Source: Bacteroidales bacterium
GTDB taxonomy: Bacteria; Bacteroidota; Bacteroidia; Bacteroidales; UBA12077
Assembly: GCA_018334675.1 (NCBI GenBank)
Contig: JAGXLL010000004.1
Location: 1 to 35,521 of the forward strand
Direction: 5' to 3'
DNA: 35,521 nt
Both the position numbers and the translations under genes were made by a program. Position 1 is the first letter of the stretch. Every line of letters begins with the position of its first letter. Under the pieces are notes generated by a model, which was given only the letters and a program-made list of their open reading frames with translations, did not search any database and had not been told where the DNA came from. Below, piece after piece: positions 18,726 through 29,300 of the stretch.

Positions 18726-18779
18726 GCAACACACCCCATAAGGATGTCTGGGATAACAGGACCTTATGGGGTGTGTTGC
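18726..18779. terminator. Long perfect hairpin between convergent genes
   Basis: Eighteen bases (18726-18743) pair perfectly with 18762-18779 around an 18-base loop; the core reads ACACCCCATAAGG opposite CCTTATGGGGTGT. It starts 13 bases after the GH53 stop and lies before the 3' end of the convergent propeller gene. It is probably a bidirectional transcript end, although neither side has a classical T-run. Confidence 0.6.
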
Positions 18780-18821
18780 ATGTATTTGCTCCTGGGGTGA
18801 TCCGGGCTTCTCACCAGATGG

Positions 18822-21800
18822 TTATTCCACCCTGGGTATCTCCTGTCCGGGTGTCCAGGGGGCACCGGCCTCGATGAGCTTCTGCTGGAAAGCCGGAATG
18901 CGCTCTTTTAGCAGGTCATTAAGTTTTTGCCGGATCCCTTCGAACTGTTCTTCGGCGATCCTGAGTGTATTCTCAAGATTCGGTGTAGGTCCGTAGGTTG
19001 AGTTGTTGGTCCCCATCTGGGCGGCACGCAGGCGGCCACTTACGGTCGGTTTATCGGGCTCGCTCACCTGTCTCTTTGCCGGCTGGCCGTTGAGTTCCAT
19101 CTCCAGGTGATAAAGGCTTTGCCGGATCTGGTATAGTTCCTGGTCCAGGCCATCCGGTGCTGCGTGTGAGGCTGCCAGGGCCTTGTCCATCTTCCGGACT
19201 TGTTCCTGCAACCGATCCAGCACCTTGCCTGCCGCACTTACACTACCCTGAAGCTCACTGGTGCGCTGCCAGAAACGAACCGTCACTTCGGGAGGCTCAC
19301 CGGGCAGGGCACCCTCCCGCATGCGCTCCACCTGGAAGGTCACGGGCCCGGCCAGTTGGGTGGTCTCTCCACGCACCTGTTGGGAGAGTGTCACCTCATA
19401 TTCACCAGGCGTCACCATCGGTCCCTGACCGCCCCCTCTGCGATAACCGTCTTCCTCATCACGTACCACTGGTGAGGGATAGCGCAAGTCCCAGGCCAGA
19501 CGGTGAAAACCTTTTCCTGTAGGGCCTGCCAGACGGCGTACCACGTTACCCCGCTTATCCTTCACCGTAAGCAGCACAAGGGGATCGGACTCCCGGCGCT
19601 CCTTCTCGAGAGCCTCCCAGCCCGGATAGGTCTGGTATGCCCCTTCTTCGGCCATCTTCTTTTCTTTCTCCTGCCGAATCTGTTGTTGTGTTTTTAGACC
19701 TTCTTTAAGATAATAAGTAAATACTGCACCAAAAGGGGGATTGGGAGCTATGTAATAGGAATCACCCTGCGAAGCCTTGCCTCCGCCACCCAGTGGACTG
19801 CGCTGGATGTACCACCATGCCGGACGGCTTTCAAAGAGGGCAGCCTCCTGCTCCAGCTGGCTCTGCGATACCTCCCGCAAGGGGGTATAATCATCCAGGA
19901 TCCAGATGCCCCTGCCAAAAGAGGCACCTACCAGGTCATTCTCCCGGCGTTGGATGGCCAGGTCCCGGAAGGCAATGGTAGGTGCTTTGGCCGTGAGCTC
20001 CGTCCAATGGCCACCCCCGTCCACAGTAAAGAAAATCCCATATTCGGTGGCCGCAAAAAGCAGATCCTTATCGACATGATCCTGTATGATACGCCAGGTG
20101 ATATGTCGGTCGGGCAAATCACCGGAGATTCGTTTCCAGGATTCGCCCCGGTCGGTGCTCTTATAGATCAGCGGACGGAAATCACCGGATTTGTGGAGGT
20201 CGATCACCGCGTAGACAGTATTGACATCGTGCAGATCGGCCTTGATGTCGTTGACAAAGGCCCGCTCATCCTCAATACCGGGGAAAGAACTGACCTCGAC
20301 TTTGCGCCAGTTTTCTCCGCCATCTTCGGTGACCTGTATGAATCCGTCGTCGGTACCGGCATAGATGAGTCCTTCCTGTAGCGGCGATTCGTCAAGCTGG
20401 GTGATGGTGTTGTAATTCGACATGGCCACCATGTCCCAGGCGGCATCCCAGCTCCACTTGCGATCCATATAATCAAAGGTCAGCCGGTCCTCGTTGCGGG
20501 TCAGATCGCCCGAGACGGGCTGCCAGCTGTCGCCCCGGTCTTCCGAGCGCCAAACACGCTGAGCGGCATAATACAGCCGGGTAGGTTTATGGGGGCTGAT
20601 CTCGATGGGGGCATCCCAGTTGAAACGGTGCGGGGGATCATCGGCACCGGTCTGGGGGCGTATGTAAACCTTCTCGCCGGTGGAGCGGTCGATGCGCATC
20701 AGGTTGCCCCGCTGCCATTCGGAGTAGATGATATCCGGATTACCGGGTTCAGTAGCCGGCTCATGACCGTCGGCAAAGAGGGTGATGAACCAGTCGGCGT
20801 TGCGGATGCCATTGACGTTGTCGGTGCGCGAAGGACCACCCTGTGTGTTGTTGTCCTGGGTACCTCCATAGATGGTATAAAAAGGCTTCTTATCGTCGAC
20901 GGCAATCTTGTAGAACTGGGTCACAGGCAGGTTATCGATGAAGCGCCAGCTTTCGGCACCGTCAACGCTTTCGTAGATGCCTCCGTCGGTGCCCAGCAAC
21001 AGGTAACCCGGTTTGCCCTCCCGCAAAGCCAGCGCGTGGTGGTCGGAGTGCACATTGTCGCTGGAGAGCCGGTGGAAAGTCTTCCCACCATCCTCCGACA
21101 CTTCCGTTACCACATCGGCCAGGTAGATCTTATCAAACTGGTTGGGATCGGCATAGAGCTCCTGGTAGTAGTGGGGACCTGTACCGCCCGAGACCACATC
21201 GGAGCGTTTTTCCCAGTGCGCTCCCCGGTCGTCGCTGCGCCAGAGGCCTCCCTGACGACGCTCCGTCTCAATGACAGCATAGACCACGTCAGGCTCTTGC
21301 GGGGAGATGGCCAGACCAATCTTGCCCATATCCTTGCCAGGCAAGCCTTTCTCCAGTTCCTCCCAGCTCTCGCCTCCATCCTCACTGCGGTAGATGCCTG
21401 TATTGGGGCCACCGCCCATGTAAGCGGCCTCGGTGCGGTGCCGCTGCCAGGTGGCCGCATATAAACGTTCCGGGTTACGCGGGTCGATCACCATATCGGT
21501 CACCCCTGTCCATTTATCGGGTTTGAGCGTATTGTGCCAGGTACTGCCGCCGTCGGTGGATTTATACAGCCCGCGTTCTCCTCCGGCTGACCAGAGCGGA
21601 CCCTGAGCCGCCACCCACAGGACATTCGGATGATCCGGATGGACAATGACCTTCGAGATGTGTTCGGATTTCTTCAATCCCATGTTCTTCCAGCTCTGTC
21701 CGCCGTCCTCACTCAGATAAATGCCATCGCCGTAGCCCACATGCCGGCCTCCGATGTTCTCTCCGGTTCCCACCCACACACGATTGGGATTATGCGGGTC

Positions 21801-22181
21801 GATGGTGACGCAGCCGATGGAATAGGAGCCCTGGTCATCAAATACCGGTTCCCAGGTTGTGCCTGAATTAGCGGTCTTCCAAACACCCCCTGATCCCACC
21901 GCAACATACCACAAGTGAGGGTTATCAGGATGAATGGCGATGTCGGCAATACGGCCCGACATCAGGGCGGGTCCGATGTTGCGCATCTCCATCTCTTTGA
22001 AGGTTTGAGCCGACATGAGCCTCTCTTCCTTGCTCTGATCATCCTGAGCCAAAAGGGATGCCGTGCCGGCCAAAAAGAAAAGAAACAGCAAAATCACCCT
22101 AAGAGATGTAGATTGTAAACTAAAAAGGTTGCGGAATGAAATCTTACCGCTGTCCTGGGAGTTGTAAATCTTTGGTGCCAT
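18822..22181 (-). CDS. Exported VPS10/sortilin-type beta-propeller protein with Asp-box (BNR) repeats
   Basis: A 1119-residue protein with an export signal (hydrophobic core about 28-45, ending SLLAQ) after a long polar start. Residues about 60-790 contain at least nine Asp-box motifs (SEDGGQSW, STDGGSTW, SEDGGESW, SDDRGAHW, SEDGGKTF, SEDRGDSW, TEDGGENW, STDRGESW and TVDGGGHW), giving a probable ten-bladed or double propeller of the sortilin type. An Ig-like segment (around LTVKDKRGNVVRRLAG) and a helical, Gln/Glu-rich C-terminus follow. Such proteins are often labelled glycosyl hydrolase, but no catalytic residues of a sialidase are evident. A binding or scaffold role for peptides or glycans is more likely. 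It is separated from neighbours on both sides and appears to be transcribed alone. Confidence 0.85.
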   Translation of the reverse strand: MAPKIYNSQDSGKISFRNLFSLQSTSLRVILLFLFFLAGTASLLAQDDQSKEERLMSAQTFKEMEMRNIGPALMSGRIADIAIHPDNPHLWYVAVGSGGVWKTANSGTTWEPVFDDQGSYSIGCVTIDPHNPNRVWVGTGENIGGRHVGYGDGIYLSEDGGQSWKNMGLKKSEHISKVIVHPDHPNVLWVAAQGPLWSAGGERGLYKSTDGGSTWHNTLKPDKWTGVTDMVIDPRNPERLYAATWQRHRTEAAYMGGGPNTGIYRSEDGGESWEELEKGLPGKDMGKIGLAISPQEPDVVYAVIETERRQGGLWRSDDRGAHWEKRSDVVSGGTGPHYYQELYADPNQFDKIYLADVVTEVSEDGGKTFHRLSSDNVHSDHHALALREGKPGYLLLGTDGGIYESVDGAESWRFIDNLPVTQFYKIAVDDKKPFYTIYGGTQDNNTQGGPSRTDNVNGIRNADWFITLFADGHEPATEPGNPDIIYSEWQRGNLMRIDRSTGEKVYIRPQTGADDPPHRFNWDAPIEISPHKPTRLYYAAQRVWRSEDRGDSWQPVSGDLTRNEDRLTFDYMDRKWSWDAAWDMVAMSNYNTITQLDESPLQEGLIYAGTDDGFIQVTEDGGENWRKVEVSSFPGIEDERAFVNDIKADLHDVNTVYAVIDLHKSGDFRPLIYKSTDRGESWKRISGDLPDRHITWRIIQDHVDKDLLFAATEYGIFFTVDGGGHWTELTAKAPTIAFRDLAIQRRENDLVGASFGRGIWILDDYTPLREVSQSQLEQEAALFESRPAWWYIQRSPLGGGGKASQGDSYYIAPNPPFGAVFTYYLKEGLKTQQQIRQEKEKKMAEEGAYQTYPGWEALEKERRESDPLVLLTVKDKRGNVVRRLAGPTGKGFHRLAWDLRYPSPVVRDEEDGYRRGGGQGPMVTPGEYEVTLSQQVRGETTQLAGPVTFQVERMREGALPGEPPEVTVRFWQRTSELQGSVSAAGKVLDRLQEQVRKMDKALAASHAAPDGLDQELYQIRQSLYHLEMELNGQPAKRQVSEPDKPTVSGRLRAAQMGTNNSTYGPTPNLENTLRIAEEQFEGIRQKLNDLLKERIPAFQQKLIEAGAPWTPGQEIPRVE

Positions 22182-22305
22182 GAGGAAAGTTTTAGGTAAA
22201 ATTGAATATGAGAAACATTTAACAAAAATGTAACTTTCTATTTGACCGCATCTTCCGGCAGCGGTTTAAATGCCCGGGTGCGATTTTCTTATCCATCTTG
22301 CTGTA

Positions 22306-22956
22306 TTATGAAACGGGATAATTCTGCATCTGACCGGATGAAATGATGTGCGTGCCTTTTTCCTTGCGGTTCATTCTATCGAGCATGCCGGCAGCTACCT
22401 GTGAAACATAAACAGGTTTCATGTTGGCGGGCAACAGGAACCGCAGGGGTTTCATAAGGGCCTTGCCTATCTCCTCTCCCGGTCGCTTCTCGTTTCTTGG
22501 CCCAAGAAGCATGGAAGGACGCATGATATAGATGGCTTCAAAAGGGAGTTTCTTCAAATCCTCCTCGAGTTGTCCCTTCACCCGGTTATAGAAAAACATC
22601 GACCGGGTGCTGGCCCCAACAGCGCTGACAAGGGCAAATTTCGCCGCTCCGTTTTGCCGGGCCATCCGGGCAAGCTCCAGGGGATAATCATGATCCACCC
22701 GTTTGAACGCCTCTTTCGAACCCGCTTTCTTCATGGTGGTACCCAGGCAGCAATAAATGTGATTGGCCTGAACGACTTTTGGATCGGGATCTTCATAATC
22801 AAACAACACTTCCTGTAGCGAAGGATAATCTATATTCAACCCCAGGGGTTTTCTCACCAAAGCCTTCACCCGGTCGTATTTCCCGCTTTCCAGCAGCAAT
22901 TTTAACAGGTATGATCCTGTAAGTCCGCTTGCCCCTGCTATCAATGCCGTTTTCAT
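22306..22956 (-). CDS. HTATIP2-like NAD(P)-binding oxidoreductase (atypical SDR)
   Basis: A 216-residue Rossmann-fold protein. The nucleotide-binding loop GASGLTG (8-14) follows the first strand, and YCCLGTTMKKAGSKEAFKRVDH and FALVSAVGAS are typical of the HTATIP2/CC3 and YwnB-like group. YNRVKGQLEEDL gives the Tyr/Lys-type helix, followed by IMRPSMLLGPR. ATG 22956 is chosen because the Rossmann strand begins at once; an open frame continues 43 codons upstream to 23085 with no family resemblance. The substrate is unknown. It lies between two exported-protein genes on the same strand with gaps above 120 bases, so it may have its own promoter. Confidence 0.85.
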   Translation of the reverse strand: MKTALIAGASGLTGSYLLKLLLESGKYDRVKALVRKPLGLNIDYPSLQEVLFDYEDPDPKVVQANHIYCCLGTTMKKAGSKEAFKRVDHDYPLELARMARQNGAAKFALVSAVGASTRSMFFYNRVKGQLEEDLKKLPFEAIYIMRPSMLLGPRNEKRPGEEIGKALMKPLRFLLPANMKPVYVSQVAAGMLDRMNRKEKGTHIISSGQMQNYPVS

Positions 22957-23100
22957 TCTCTCGTTTTTTTTGTGTGATGAATTCAGGTTTCCCCTATATT
23001 TTGACATGAAGTTAAGGAAAATGTTCATCCCATCCAACCTGCCCAAAGGGATCCTTTCGCTTTCAATGGATTCAGATACAGGCATGGTTGAGATCCAGGC

Positions 23101-23140
23101 AAAAAAGAAAAGGCAATCCCTTTATGGGGACTGCCTCTTC
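23101..23140 (-). terminator. Terminator after the S9 peptidase gene
   Basis: On the minus strand AGGCAGTCCCC pairs with GGGATTGCCT around a short ATAAA loop and is followed by TTTTCTTTTTT. It lies about 50 bases beyond the peptidase stop codon. Confidence 0.75.
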
Positions 23141-23186
23141 CTTAAATAATATATCAGGCATTTGGCCCAACATGGTTAGGATCTGG

Positions 23187-26033
23187 TTATTCCACCAGCT
23201 CGTAACCCATATCAAATCCTTTATCCACCGCCGGGATCCCCTCTTTCATCCATTCGGGCATGGGCTTTTCCTTCAGGTAATGATCGAAAAACTGCGACAT
23301 GCGGGTCTGAAAGTCGAGTTTGTCGCGCACCTTCGTCGGCCAGTGATCGGCCTCATTGTAGTTCAGCAGCCAGGCCGGCTTGCGCAACCTGCGCAGGGCA
23401 ATAAAAAACTCCACACCCTGGCTGAAGGGAACGGCTCCGTCAGCCTCGTTGTGCATGATCAGAAGGGGTGTTTGGATCTTATCGGCCCAGAACAACGGAG
23501 AATTCTCCAGATAACGCAGCGGGGCATCCCAGATGGATTCGCCTATCCGGCTCTGGGTGCGTTCGTACTGGAACGAGCGGTTGCGACCCGACCAACCCCG
23601 GATGCCTCCATAGGCGCTAAACATGTTGGACACGGGGGCGCCCGATTCAATGGCTGCAAACAAATCGGTGCGGGTAGCCAGGTAGGCCGTCTGGTATCCA
23701 CCCCAGCTGTGGCCCTGGGCAGCAATATGCTCCTTATCAATGAAGCCTTCGGAGATCAGCTGTGTCACGCCCGTGATCACGCAATCGAAGGCATCCTCGC
23801 CGGGATAACCGGTTTCGTAATATACATCGGGATTGAAGATGATGTAATCGTTGCTGGTATAGTAGTGATAATCGACCGTGGAACGGTGTGCCTCGGGTAT
23901 GCGGTGCCTGTAAAGGCCCTGGGAACTCTTCTCATAGAAGTTGACGATCAGCGGATACTTCTTGTTGGGATCAAAATCCTCGGGCTTCACCAGCAATCCG
24001 TCCAGCTTGCGTCCATCGGCGGAGGTCCAGCTGTAAAGCTCGACGGTACCCCACTTGAAGTTGTCCTGCTGGGGGTTGGCCCGGCTGATCCGCCTCGTAT
24101 CTTCGAAGTCTTCGGCGATCAGCAGATCCGGGTATCGCTGAAAAGTCTCCCTGGTAAAGAGGTACCTATCCTCATCTTTGGCCTTGATGGGACGATTCAG
24201 TCTGAATTTTCCCTCAATGATACGCTCCGGCTCATCGGTTTTTTTCAGGTTCATGGAATAATAGCCATCTGCCCGGGTCTCCACATTGTGGCTGTGCAAA
24301 TGATAAGTCATCTCGGGATCCAGTCCTTTCTCCTTTTCATCCTCCCGCCTGTAATCGATCAGGCGGTATTCTGTATGGGTCCGGCGACCATTGCGGGTGA
24401 GGTTCACCGGGTGCTCATCATTCTGGGGATCCACCCGCCATATGTCGTAGCGGTCGTAAACCAATAAGGCTTCATCGTCTTCCAGCCAGCCTGCCGTGCC
24501 GTATGGGTAGGCCGGCATGGGACGGTCGTTCAGCTCATCGGCGCATTGAATGGTTTCGGGACGGGTGATGGTGTATTCTCTGCCGGACTCAATATGCCAG
24601 GTGTTCCAGGTGGTATCCAGGGCCCGATACCAGAAGACATACTCTCCATTGGGCGATACATCAGGTGTGGCCCGGCAGTTCTTCTTAAACATTGTAGCCT
24701 CGCCGGTCTCGACGTCCACCAGGTAAAAATCCTGGTGATAGGGATAGCCTTCCCACATCCTTCGAACGCCATAAGGCAGATACGACCAGGCCAGCACATG
24801 ATCCGCATCGCCTTCATCGATCCATTTGATGCCGGTGAAATCTTCGGTCTCCAGCTGCACCATCTTGCCCTGGTCCGGGTGGTAGACAGCCATGTAGCTC
24901 CTCTTTAGATTCTCTTTTCTGTTGTTCAACTGTACGCTTTGCAGCACCGGCTCATTCCAGTGCCATACATCCAGCACGGGTATCTCCTCCTCCAGTTTGG
25001 TGGTATCTTTTTGGGGCGGGATGGGGGCCGTTCCGAAAAAGATGCGTTCGTTGGATCCGGAAAAACGAATGTTCCCGTGCTGGCTGACGGTCCAGGCCTC
25101 CGGCATGGATTCATCGCCAGCCTGAACAATCTCCCTGGCCTGGTCTTCCCCGTCCCATAAGTAAAGCGAGAAGATCTCCTCCTTCTTCCTTCCGGACAGT
25201 TCCTGCGATGGGCCGGGCGAGCTGGTGCTGTCGGATACAAAGGCCAGCAGGGAGCCGTCCTTGCTAAGGCTCAACTGCTCATATTCGGCCTTGCCCTGCA
25301 TGACAGGTGTGGTTTCTTCAGAGGAGAGATCATACACATATACCCCCGGTTCAACATCCTGGTTATCACCTGTGGAAACAAAAGCCAGCAGCTGCTCTTC
25401 TTCAGCAAAAACATAATCGGTGACATACGGAAACTGAACGGCTCCTCCCGGTAATTTCTTGATGTTCAGGGTGTACCCGTTCTCGGAAGATTCCTTTTTG
25501 GCTTTTTCGGACTTCTCCAGGGACTGGCTTTCGGCTTCCTCCCCTGCCGGTTTCTCCTGAACCTCCGACTTGGTTTGATAGGCCAGCCATCCACTCCATT
25601 TCCCGGGTACCTTGAAAGACTTGAGGCTGTCGATCAGCTCTTTTTCACCCGATTTGGCATTGAAGATCAAGAGCTGATCCATAGGCAGATCCTCCTCTTG
25701 GGTATCGTTGAGCTTCAACTGACGGATGGTATCTTCCAGGGGCTTCACCCGGGCGATCACATACCGGGAATCGTCGGTGATTTGCAGATCCGTTCCCCCT
25801 GGCTGGGAAAGCAGAGCAGAACCGTTCTCTTTTTTTACCTTCAGTACCGGATCTCCTTTCCAGGGCTCCAGCTTGTAGGCCACCAGCTCTCCGTCATTGG
25901 AAAGGGCTTTTTCGGTGATCCGGTTCCACTTCAAAATATCATCAAAGGTGAGCTGCTTCTTTTCCTGAGCAACAGAGGTAAATGCAAGGCCCGTGATGCA
26001 CAGGAAGATAGTGAGTCGTTGTAAATGCTTCAT
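23187..26033 (-). CDS. Exported prolyl-oligopeptidase-family (S9) serine peptidase
   Basis: A 948-residue S9 peptidase, probably of the dipeptidyl- or acylaminoacyl-peptidase branch. ATG 26033 is chosen since it gives a clean signal peptide (MKHLQRLTIFLCITGLAFTS, then VAQ); the frame is open 47 codons further upstream. Residues about 30-650 form a beta-propeller cap, and the C-terminal alpha/beta-hydrolase carries S776 in QGHSWGGYQTAYLATR, D865 in MHNEADGAVPFSQG and H897 in NEADHWPTK. The triad order and spacing are right. It is longer than DPP4-type enzymes because of an inserted charged segment at about 165-195 (GEEAESQSLEKSEKAKKESS). It is transcribed divergently from the Tricorn-like protease, and the two could act in sequence on imported peptides. 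Confidence 0.93.
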   Translation of the reverse strand: MKHLQRLTIFLCITGLAFTSVAQEKKQLTFDDILKWNRITEKALSNDGELVAYKLEPWKGDPVLKVKKENGSALLSQPGGTDLQITDDSRYVIARVKPLEDTIRQLKLNDTQEEDLPMDQLLIFNAKSGEKELIDSLKSFKVPGKWSGWLAYQTKSEVQEKPAGEEAESQSLEKSEKAKKESSENGYTLNIKKLPGGAVQFPYVTDYVFAEEEQLLAFVSTGDNQDVEPGVYVYDLSSEETTPVMQGKAEYEQLSLSKDGSLLAFVSDSTSSPGPSQELSGRKKEEIFSLYLWDGEDQAREIVQAGDESMPEAWTVSQHGNIRFSGSNERIFFGTAPIPPQKDTTKLEEEIPVLDVWHWNEPVLQSVQLNNRKENLKRSYMAVYHPDQGKMVQLETEDFTGIKWIDEGDADHVLAWSYLPYGVRRMWEGYPYHQDFYLVDVETGEATMFKKNCRATPDVSPNGEYVFWYRALDTTWNTWHIESGREYTITRPETIQCADELNDRPMPAYPYGTAGWLEDDEALLVYDRYDIWRVDPQNDEHPVNLTRNGRRTHTEYRLIDYRREDEKEKGLDPEMTYHLHSHNVETRADGYYSMNLKKTDEPERIIEGKFRLNRPIKAKDEDRYLFTRETFQRYPDLLIAEDFEDTRRISRANPQQDNFKWGTVELYSWTSADGRKLDGLLVKPEDFDPNKKYPLIVNFYEKSSQGLYRHRIPEAHRSTVDYHYYTSNDYIIFNPDVYYETGYPGEDAFDCVITGVTQLISEGFIDKEHIAAQGHSWGGYQTAYLATRTDLFAAIESGAPVSNMFSAYGGIRGWSGRNRSFQYERTQSRIGESIWDAPLRYLENSPLFWADKIQTPLLIMHNEADGAVPFSQGVEFFIALRRLRKPAWLLNYNEADHWPTKVRDKLDFQTRMSQFFDHYLKEKPMPEWMKEGIPAVDKGFDMGYELVE

Positions 26034-26320
26034 AATGCAGGATGATTTATTTGGGTTGAGATTTTTAGACCCTAAAAATACAGAAAGGTTGAAAAAGACA
26101 GATTCATTTAGGGAAAAACCTGCTTTTTTCAAGGATGATGCCATACAATTGTCATCCGACCTGGAAAAATTCAATAATAATGCGTATCTTCAAACTCAAC
26201 CTCAAATAGAAATAACCCTGCCGGTATTGTAAGCTTATTGAAAAATAGCATGAACTTTACATCCACAGGTGCGTTTTCTGACAGATGCATCCCGATTTCT
26301 CATTTTAAACCTTTCCAATT

Positions 26321-29300
26321 ATGAAAATGATCCACATCTTTTTTGCATTGCTACTTGCAGCCTTTTCTGCAAACAGCCAGATCAATGCCAAGCTCATGCG
26401 TTATATGGACGTTTCCGACCGGTACATCAGTTTTGTTTACGGCGGAGATATCTGGATCGTAGAAAAAGAAGGAGGTCAGGCCGTACAGCTGACCGATTCC
26501 CCCGGAGAAGAATCCTATCCGCGGTTCTCTCCCGATGGCTCAGAAATAGCCTACACGGCCAGTTACAATGGCAACCAAGACCTCTTTGTGGTACCTACCC
26601 AGGGCGGGATGGCCCAAAGGGTAACCTATGCCTCCTATGGGGACCGTATGGTCGACTGGCATCCGGATGGCGAAAGGATTCTGTTTGCCTCCAGGAGGGA
26701 AGCAGGAATTCCACGGGTGAGCCATTTCTTTTATATCAACCGGGCAGGTGGAATGCCTGAAAAGCTGCCTGTCCCTTATGGCGAGCTGGCCTCCTTCTCG
26801 CCCGACGGAAACAAAATGGCCTATGTCACCAAGATCACCGAGAATTTTCCCTTCAAACGCTATCGCGGGGGGCTGGCTTCCGATGTGATCCTTTTCGACC
26901 TGCAAACCAACCAGGCAGAGCGGATCACCGACCACCCCGCCTCGGACGGCAAACCGGCCTGGCTGAACAACACCATCTATTATATCTCCGATAAGGGGGA
27001 GCATATGCGGCGCAACATATGGGCCTACGATTTAAATGGCGGGCAGTCCAGGCAAATCACCCATTTTAAGGATTTCGACATCACCTACCTGTCGGCCGGT
27101 CCTGAGGATCTGGTCTTTGAGATGGGTGGAAAGCTCTTCACCATGCCGGCCGGTAGCTCCGAATACAAGGAGGTACCGGTTCACGTCACCACTGATCGCT
27201 CCACCGAGATGCCCCGGCATGAGGATGTGAAGGATCAGATCACCAATGTAACGGGCTCTCCGGAAGGCAAGCGGGTCGTATTTGAAGCCCGGGGAGAATT
27301 GTTCAACACGCCTGTGAAGGAAGGCTTTACGATGAACCTGACCCGCTCGAGCGGAGCGTTTGACCAGCTGCCTGCCTGGTCGCCCGATGGAAAACAGGTG
27401 GCATACTGGAGCGACGCCTCGGGAGAATACCAGATCTACCTGAAAGACCTCCAATCCAACAGGGAGGCCAGAAAACTTACTTCCAGGAAGGAAGGCTTCG
27501 GCTACCGCCTTTTCTGGTCGCCCGACAGCAAAAAGCTGGCTTTCATCGATGAGAAAAACCACATCAACATCGTGGATGCAGAGACAGGAGAAATCGCAGC
27601 AGCCGATCATTCATCCTGGAACATTGGGCATGGCGGCCGGTATTACTTTACCATCGACTGGTCGCCCGATTCCAAATGGATCACCTACAGCCTGGGCCAG
27701 GATAACGCCAATGAGGCCATCTTCATGTATAACCTGGAAGACCGGGAAGTACACCAGGTCACCAGCGGCTACTATTCCGACTTCAACCCGGTCTTCAGCC
27801 GGGATGGCAAACACCTGTTCTTTCTTACCGACAGGAAGTTTCAGCCCGTCTACAGCGGTTTGGATGACGGTACCTGGATCTATCCCAACAACACCCACCT
27901 GGCCGCTCTTCCCCTTTTAAAAGAGGGGCCGGATCCGTTGAAACCTGAAAATGACGAGATCGGGAAGGAAGATGAACAGGATAAGGAAAATGTGGATAAA
28001 AAGGAGAACGACAACGACAAGGATCAAAAGGATGAAGCAGATGACAGGAAGGACAAATCCCAAATAACCCTCGAAGTGGACTGGGACGGGCTCTCCTCCC
28101 GGGTGATCATCCTCCCGGTGGATGCCGGGAACCTTCGCAATGTGATGGCCTTCGACAAGAACATCGTCTACATCCGGGGTCCAGTAGCGGGAGACACCGA
28201 TGAACAACCCGCCCTGATGCTCTATGATATGAAAGAGAGAAAGGAAGAAAAAGTGATGGACAACATCCGGCAGGCGGCTCCAACGGCCGACGGCAAAGCC
28301 CTGGTGGTTCAGAGCTCTGGTAAGTACGGTATCATCAAGCCGGCCACGGGTCAGAAAATTGAAGATCCCATTCCCACCGGTGATCTGTCGATGCAACGGG
28401 TGCCCAAGGAAGAATGGAGACAGATCTTCCATGACACCTGGCGGAGGCACCGGGATTTCTTCTATGATAAGGAGATGCACCAGGTACCCTGGGACAGCTT
28501 AAGGCAGAGATACGGGGAGCTGCTGGATGATGCCCGCACCCGGTGGGATGTAAGCAACCTGCAATCCAACCTGGCTGCCGAACTAAGCGCCGGCCATACC
28601 TATACCTTCGGAGGCGACCAGGAGGAGGCAAAGAGGATCTCCACCGGTTACCCGGGTATTGACTGGGACCAGGACGAAAAGGGGTTCCGCATCAAAAAGA
28701 TCATCACACCGGCTGCCTGGGACACCGATGTTCGCTCGCCCTTCGACCGTCCCGGCTTAGAAGTGGAAGAAGGCGATTACATCCATGCTGTCAACGGTAT
28801 GGCCCTTGACCCGGAAAAGGAACCCTATGCCGCTTTTGATGGCATGGAGGGAAAAACCGTCTCGCTGACCATCAGCCAAACCGGCGATCCTGAAGATGCC
28901 CGGGATCACGTGGTGAAACTGCTTAGCCAAAGGGAAGAACAGGAATTGAGGTACCTGGCCTGGATCGAGAAAAACCGCCAGACCGTAGACAGCCTGTCCG
29001 ATGGGAAGCTCGGGTACATTTATATGTCCAACACCAGCAGCCAGGGGCAACGCGAGCTGGTGCGTATGTTCTATGGTCAGCTCGACAAGGAAGGCTTCGT
29101 CATCGATGAGCGCTGGAACGGCGGAGGACAGCTGGCCGACCGGTTCCTGGAGCTTCTGAAACGCCCCGTGGTATATAACCTCTACTGGCGTCACGGCCGG
29201 CACCACAGCCATCCCATCAAGACCAACACCGGTCCCATGGCCATGCTGGTCAACGGATGGGCCGGATCGGGCGGCGACGGACTGCCCTGGGCCTTCCAGG

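Noticed and set aside
18822..22181. Sialidase activity for the Asp-box protein
   Set aside because: Asp-boxes are structural; the arginine triad and the Tyr/Glu pair of sialidases could not be recognised.
23088..24467. A 459-codon plus-strand frame opposite the S9 peptidase
   Set aside because: The opposite strand encodes the complete catalytic triad of the peptidase; this frame is a by-product of its codon usage.
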